From NCBI GenBank assembly GCA_002714485.1, contig PAXM01000005.1:53590-63226 (forward strand): a DNA stretch of 9,637 bases, given 5' to 3'. This DNA comes from Acidimicrobiaceae bacterium (GTDB taxonomy: Bacteria > Actinomycetota > Acidimicrobiia > Acidimicrobiales > MedAcidi-G1). Below are positions 6,533 through 9,637 of this stretch, piece by piece; the first letter of the stretch is position 1; each line of letters opens with the position of its first letter. The notes below the pieces were generated by a model. It saw only the letters and a list, made by a program, of their open reading frames with translations. It did not search any database and was not told where the DNA came from. The position numbers and the translations under genes are program-made.

Positions 6533-6538
6533 AGGCTA
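6533..6538 (-). promoter_or_regulatory. possible leaderless promoter -10 element for aroK
   Basis: TAGCCT matches the TANNNT form of actinobacterial -10 elements, with six bases between it and the A of the aroK ATG, the spacing of leaderless transcripts. There is no recognisable -35 motif, and such a hexamer arises by chance fairly often. It is offered because aroK has no ribosome binding site and follows the largest gene-free gap in the window. Confidence 0.25.
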
Positions 6539-6544
6539 CTGATG

Positions 6545-6560
6545 GGGCCCGAGAGGGCCC
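6545..6560 (-). other. hairpin in the aroE-aroK gap
   Basis: GGGCCC-TCTC-GGGCCC on the minus strand forms a perfect 6-base GC stem with a four-base loop, ending 18 bases before the aroK ATG. No T-run follows for leftward transcription, so it is not a standard intrinsic terminator. It could stabilise an mRNA end or modulate access to aroK. The rest of the gap (6533-6689) holds no credible ORF and no RNA gene that I recognise. Confidence 0.5.
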
Positions 6561-6689
6561 GGTGTATTCCGGCAAGGTGGCCTGACCGTTATCAACACCG
6601 AAGGCCAACGACTGTTACGGCCACCCACGCCACTGAACGCCGGGGGCATCAGCTAGGGCGGTCCCGTATGGTCCGCCCGCCATGGCCTG

Positions 6690-7604
6690 TTAGCGGGAGG
6701 CTAGAGAGGCTTGGGCTGCGGTATGCATCGCCAACAAAGGTGCCTCGACCCCCGTCCAAAGGGTGAAGGCACGGGCCGCCTGGCACACGAGCATCGAAAG
6801 GCCCCCGTAAGCCTCGATACCCCGAATTCGCATGGCAGCCATCAGTGCCGTTTCGGCCGGGTGGTAGATCAGGTCGACGACGACCGATCCGGCACCAATC
6901 AGTGCCGGATCTACCGGTAGGTCGATGGTGGACATCTCAGACGAACCACCCATGCCAACCGAGGTGGCGTTCACCACCAACTCGGCATCTCCTAGGGCAT
7001 CGGCGAGGGCACCCTCCAACCGTCCGCCCGGATGACCAAGCGAGAGCTCCAACGCACGGCCCGCCGATCCGGCCATGGCAGCAGCCTCCTCGGCTCGTGC
7101 GAGCGTCCGGTTGGCCACCACCACCTCGGATGCACCCGCCCCGGCCAGGGCCTGAACCACGGCTCGGGCAGCCCCACCGGCACCGAGGACGACCACCCGT
7201 CGTCCGGTGACGTCCATCCCCGAATCGTGCGCGAGGCCATCCAGAAAGCCCTCGCCGTCGGTGTTATACCCCACCAATTGGCCTTCCTCGACCACCACGC
7301 AGTTCACTGCACCTAGTGCAGTTGCGTCGTCGGTGCACCGATCGACCTCGGCGGCGACGGCCGCTTTGTGGGGCATGGTGACCGACAGGCCAGAGATCCC
7401 GAGGGCCCGCATACCGTCCAGCGCCCCACGAGCCGACCCGTCAGCCACCTCGAGAGCCACGTACGTCCAGTCCAGACCAGTCTCAGCGAACGCCGCTCCC
7501 AAAAGCGTCGGTGAGAGGGAGTGTCGCACCGGGTCGCCAATTACTGCGGCCAGTCGGGTTGCCCCGCTCATCGGGGGCCGTCGATCGATGGTCGGCTCAG
7601 CCAC
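6690..7604 (-). CDS. aroE: shikimate dehydrogenase
   Basis: AroE reduces 3-dehydroshikimate to shikimate with NADPH. Numbered from the GTG at 7602-7604 (304 residues), the substrate domain has HSLSP (28-32), the catalytic lysine K80 in S-V-T-M-P-H-K, N101 and the catalytic aspartate D116 in GYNTDGEGF. The cofactor domain has the dinucleotide loop GAGGAARA (141-148) and NRT (165-167), which contacts the NADP phosphate, followed by NATSVGM and the GLSMLVCQAARAFTLWTG region near the C-terminus. The GTG is chosen because AAGGA lies 8 bases upstream and it overlaps the mltG stop by 8 bases. The ATG at 7569-7571 would give 293 residues and is possible but lacks a ribosome binding site. The frame upstream to 7697 lies inside mltG. 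The stop is TAA. Confidence 0.95.
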   Translation of the reverse strand: MAEPTIDRRPPMSGATRLAAVIGDPVRHSLSPTLLGAAFAETGLDWTYVALEVADGSARGALDGMRALGISGLSVTMPHKAAVAAEVDRCTDDATALGAVNCVVVEEGQLVGYNTDGEGFLDGLAHDSGMDVTGRRVVVLGAGGAARAVVQALAGAGASEVVVANRTLARAEEAAAMAGSAGRALELSLGHPGGRLEGALADALGDAELVVNATSVGMGGSSEMSTIDLPVDPALIGAGSVVVDLIYHPAETALMAAMRIRGIEAYGGLSMLVCQAARAFTLWTGVEAPLLAMHTAAQASLASR

Positions 7605-8745
7605 AGCCCAGATCCTTGTCCACACAGATCCGTCGTGCTGCCTGAAATTCGGTCGCCGTGGTGGCGAAGGTGTGGGCACCAGGTATCCCGCCCTCATCGG
7701 TCCGGACGTAGTACATCCAGGAGCCCGGTACTGGGGCTAGTGCCGCCTCGAGGGAGGCGCGTCCAGGAGCGGCGATAGGGGTCGGAGGCAAACCCAGCAC
7801 CACCCGGGTATTCCATAGCGACACCACCGAGAGGTCCTCAGTAGTCATCGGTTCACCTGCCGTCTTACCCACCGCGTACCGGCTAGAAGCGTCGATACCC
7901 AGCCGCCAGCCCGAGGCCAAGCGGTTGTGGATGACCCGGCTGATCTTCGGACGGGCCCCATCCAACAGCGCCTCCTCCTCGATCAGGGAGGCTAAGACGA
8001 CAACCTCGTAGGGACTCAAACCGAACTCGGCCGCTCGGCCGACCAAGTCAAGTTGTTCGACCACGCGTAAGAACTGCTGGTGCATGCGCAAGATCAGGGC
8101 TAACTCGTCACCCACAGTGGCCTCGTCCAACTGGTAGGTATCGGGAAACAGCAACCCCTCCACGGCCCGATCGCGGTGCTCGAAGGTGCCGTACTCCCAG
8201 CGGAGGCGATCGCTGACCAGCGCAGCCCGCAACTCGTTCTCGTCAAATAGCGGCATCTCGCTTAACAGACGGTCGACCATCTGCTCGAGGGTGAGGCCTT
8301 CGGGCACAGTCACCCGGATCACCTCCTCAGGCAGTGGCCCCTCGTCGAGCAGGGCCACTACGGCCTCGAACCCGAGGTGCTCCTGAAGGACATATTCGCC
8401 AGCTTGGAACGAGTATTCGACGTCGGCCGGACAATCGATGAGCCAACGGATGGCTGACGGACAACGCAGCCACTGGCGGAACATGGCTGGATTGTCGACT
8501 ACCCCGGCATCCCCGAGCGAAGCCACTACGTCGTTGGTCGACCAGCCTTCGACGATGGTGAACTCCAATTCGTCTCCAGCCGGAGCATCCGGTGTCATCT
8601 GGTCGTCTACCCACCCGAGGAACAACCGGTAGCCGACGACTAGGGCCAACGCCACCAGCCCGAACACCAGTCCCCATCGGGGAAGCGGACCAGAGGTCGG
8701 TCGGTGACGTACCCAACGGACGTCCGGTCGGGGCTCCCCGCTCAA
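7597..8745 (-). CDS. mltG: endolytic murein transglycosylase MltG (YceG-like)
   Basis: MltG is a membrane-anchored lytic transglycosylase that cuts nascent peptidoglycan strands, acting outside the membrane. Numbered from the TTG at 8743-8745 (382 residues), a basic cytosolic N-terminus precedes one transmembrane helix (about 24-46, WGLVFGLVALALVVGYRLF). Extracytoplasmic LysM-like strands follow, and then the YceG catalytic domain with LASLIEEEA (about 251-259; E256 the likely catalytic glutamate), HNRLASGWRLGID, NTRVVLGLPPTPIAAPG and a closing G-x-H-x-F-A-x-T motif. The TTG is chosen over the GTG at 8773-8775 because GGGAGG sits 7 bases upstream and the TTGA overlaps the in-frame end of ruvX. 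The GTG has no properly spaced site. Confidence 0.93.
   Translation of the reverse strand: MSGEPRPDVRWVRHRPTSGPLPRWGLVFGLVALALVVGYRLFLGWVDDQMTPDAPAGDELEFTIVEGWSTNDVVASLGDAGVVDNPAMFRQWLRCPSAIRWLIDCPADVEYSFQAGEYVLQEHLGFEAVVALLDEGPLPEEVIRVTVPEGLTLEQMVDRLLSEMPLFDENELRAALVSDRLRWEYGTFEHRDRAVEGLLFPDTYQLDEATVGDELALILRMHQQFLRVVEQLDLVGRAAEFGLSPYEVVVLASLIEEEALLDGARPKISRVIHNRLASGWRLGIDASSRYAVGKTAGEPMTTEDLSVVSLWNTRVVLGLPPTPIAAPGRASLEAALAPVPGSWMYYVRTDEGGIPGAHTFATTATEFQAARRICVDKDLGCG
7613..7617 (-). promoter_or_regulatory. ribosome binding site deciding the aroE start
   Basis: AAGGA lies 8 bases before the GTG at 7602-7604, inside the last codons of mltG. The competing ATG at 7569-7571 has only a C-rich stretch upstream. 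This favours the longer AroE by 11 residues. Confidence 0.5.
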
Positions 8746-9179
8746 CCGTTGGCCTCCCGCCGGGCGTCCAGCCACCCTTGGAGCATCACTGCCGCGGCGA
8801 CCATGTCGACCACCGTTCGGCGTTGCGGAGCCCGAAGGTCCTGCTATCGTAGAGTCCGTTCGGCGGTCACGGTCGTCAGGCGTTCATCGTAGGTCTCAAC
8901 GGGAACCCCCGACCGGGCACCCAGCACCCGTGCCAGTTCGGCGGCCTCAGCCGCCATGGCTTGGGCCATCGGTCCAGTCGACCCGTCCAGAGAGTAGGGA
9001 ATCCCGACCACCACGGCCTCGACCTCCCATTCCTCGGCGAGATCTGCAAGGACACGGTGCTCCACTTGTCGGTTACCGCTGCGATGGACGACCTCGATCG
9101 GCGTCGCCACCCGTCCGTCGCTGTCGCTGACCGCCACCCCGATCCGCTTGGACCCCAGGTCCAGGCCCAGGGCCCGCAT
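8742..9179 (-). CDS. ruvX: RuvX/YqgF-family Holliday junction resolvase-like protein, with an in-frame TAG at codon 112
   Basis: YqgF proteins are RNase H-fold nucleases implicated in 16S rRNA 5' processing and possibly Holliday-junction cleavage. Seen are LGLDLGSKRIGVAVSD (4-19) with catalytic D7, VVVGIPYSLDGSTG (56-69) and YDERLTTVTAERTLR (97-111). Codon 112 is TAG (8844-8846), so the uninterrupted frame is only 111 residues (8844-9179). In the same frame the next 33 codons encode the expected family end, including RRTVVDMVAAAVMLQGWLD (120-138) with the C-terminal catalytic aspartate D125, to a TGA at 8742-8744. The restored length of 145 fits the family. The tail matches without a gap, so this is one nonsense codon, not a frameshift. 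It may be a sequencing error, a real mutation or readthrough. The ATG lies 5 bases after the alaS stop. Confidence 0.88.
8753..8758 (-). promoter_or_regulatory. ribosome binding site deciding the mltG start
   Basis: GGGAGG lies 7 bases before the TTG at 8743-8745. It is the strongest Shine-Dalgarno match I noted in the window and lies within the last codons of the ruvX frame. It favours TTG initiation with a TTGA overlap to the ruvX TGA. Confidence 0.6.
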
Positions 9180-9184
9180 CGGAC

Positions 9185-9637
9185 TCAGTCGGCCTGGGCT
9201 GCCGCCCGTGCCTGTTCGAGGGCCTCGGCGAGACGCTCGGGTGCCTTGCCCCCGACTGCGGTCACCTCTGGGTTGGGACGACCCCCACCACCGATGGTCC
9301 TTGCCGCATCGGCGACCAACGTGCCAGCGTCCATTCCGCTATCCGGCGAAACGGCGGCCACCAGAGCGGCTCCTCCCCCATCTGGAGCGGCACCCAGCAC
9401 GGCGGCCCGGACGCCGTCACGATCACGAACGGCCATGGCCAGTTGGCGAAGACCATCCCGGTCGATCCCATCGACCATTAACACCACGATTCCGTCAACG
9501 GCGGTCGCCGCGATTTCGTCGGCGCGCCCCAGCGCTGCCTGGCGTCGGAGGACATCTATCTCGCCACGCAGCGAACGGACCTCGGACAGGCGTTTCTCGA
9601 TGCCATCCAGCACGTCGTCGACCGGGACCCCAACTAG
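9185..9637 (-). CDS. alaS: alanine-tRNA ligase, C-terminal part (5' end outside window)
   Basis: The frame is open to the window edge and gives the last 150 residues of AlaRS, which charges tRNA-Ala. A coiled-coil-like stretch (about residues 8-40 of this fragment, with GIEKRLSEVRSLRGEIDVLRRQ) is followed by the DHHA1 domain. Its signature is G-G-G-G-R-P-N-P-E, then V-G-G-K-A-P-E-R-L-A-E-A-L near the C-terminus, matching the usual glycine-rich end of AlaRS. The catalytic and editing domains lie beyond the window. A GTG at 9611-9613 is internal, not a start. alaS followed by ruvX and mltG is a common order in Gram-positive bacteria. Confidence 0.93.
   Translation of the reverse strand, partial: LVGVPVDDVLDGIEKRLSEVRSLRGEIDVLRRQAALGRADEIAATAVDGIVVLMVDGIDRDGLRQLAMAVRDRDGVRAAVLGAAPDGGGAALVAAVSPDSGMDAGTLVADAARTIGGGGRPNPEVTAVGGKAPERLAEALEQARAAAQAD

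Noticed and set aside
6545..6560. The aroE-aroK hairpin as an intrinsic terminator
   Set aside because: No T-run follows the stem in the direction of transcription.
8844..9179. ruvX as a naturally short 111-residue protein
   Set aside because: The conserved C-terminal helix and catalytic aspartate of the family follow in the same frame after the TAG, which is unlikely by chance.
1..9637. Mobile elements, CRISPR arrays, tRNA genes, toxin-antitoxin or defence modules
   Set aside because: I found no direct repeat arrays, transposase motifs, cloverleaf-like stretches or unassigned coding sequence. The window is nearly fully accounted for by housekeeping genes.

Overview
The window is a dense, GC-rich block of core metabolic genes, all transcribed leftward on the minus strand. 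In transcription order it reads: alaS (3' end only) - ruvX - mltG - aroE - aroK - aroB - aroQ - M24 Xaa-Pro peptidase - efp - nusB - GNAT acetyltransferase - pyrR - pyrB - pyrC (first codons only). From general knowledge, this order is typical of Actinomycetota. The GC content, frequent GTG starts and TANNNT-type promoter candidates also fit. A lesser-known lineage such as Acidimicrobiia is possible but cannot be proven from this sequence. I see no mobile element, CRISPR array, tRNA, rRNA or defence system.

Region 1 (9637-7597): the AlaRS C-terminus, then the RNase H-fold protein RuvX/YqgF, then the peptidoglycan transglycosylase MltG. The ruvX frame has a TAG at codon 112, but the next 33 codons encode the expected conserved C-terminus. 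That tail runs to a TGA that overlaps a TTG start for mltG, preceded by a good Shine-Dalgarno.

Region 2 (7604-4382): four shikimate-pathway enzymes, AroE, AroK, AroB and AroQ, for dehydroquinate synthesis, dehydration, reduction and shikimate phosphorylation. Chorismate synthase (aroC), often found between aroE and aroK in actinobacteria, is absent. In its place is a 157-base gap with a small hairpin and a possible leaderless promoter.

Region 3 (4385-1586): an aminopeptidase P-like enzyme, elongation factor P, antitermination factor NusB and a GNAT acetyltransferase.

Region 4 (1585-1): the head of a pyrimidine operon. A PyrR-binding-loop-like RNA hairpin lies just upstream of the pyrR ribosome binding site. 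A strong intrinsic-terminator-like hairpin lies inside codons 9-16 of pyrR. Together they suggest attenuation in which PyrR blocks translation initiation, and the lack of a ribosome lets the terminator form. pyrB and pyrC follow with 4-base GTGA overlaps.

Tight coupling is a theme: five junctions use the same GTGA stop/start overlap and a sixth (ruvX/mltG) uses TTGA. No stretch over 300 bases lacks a gene. The most notable observations are the pyrR leader with its in-gene terminator and the amber codon in ruvX.
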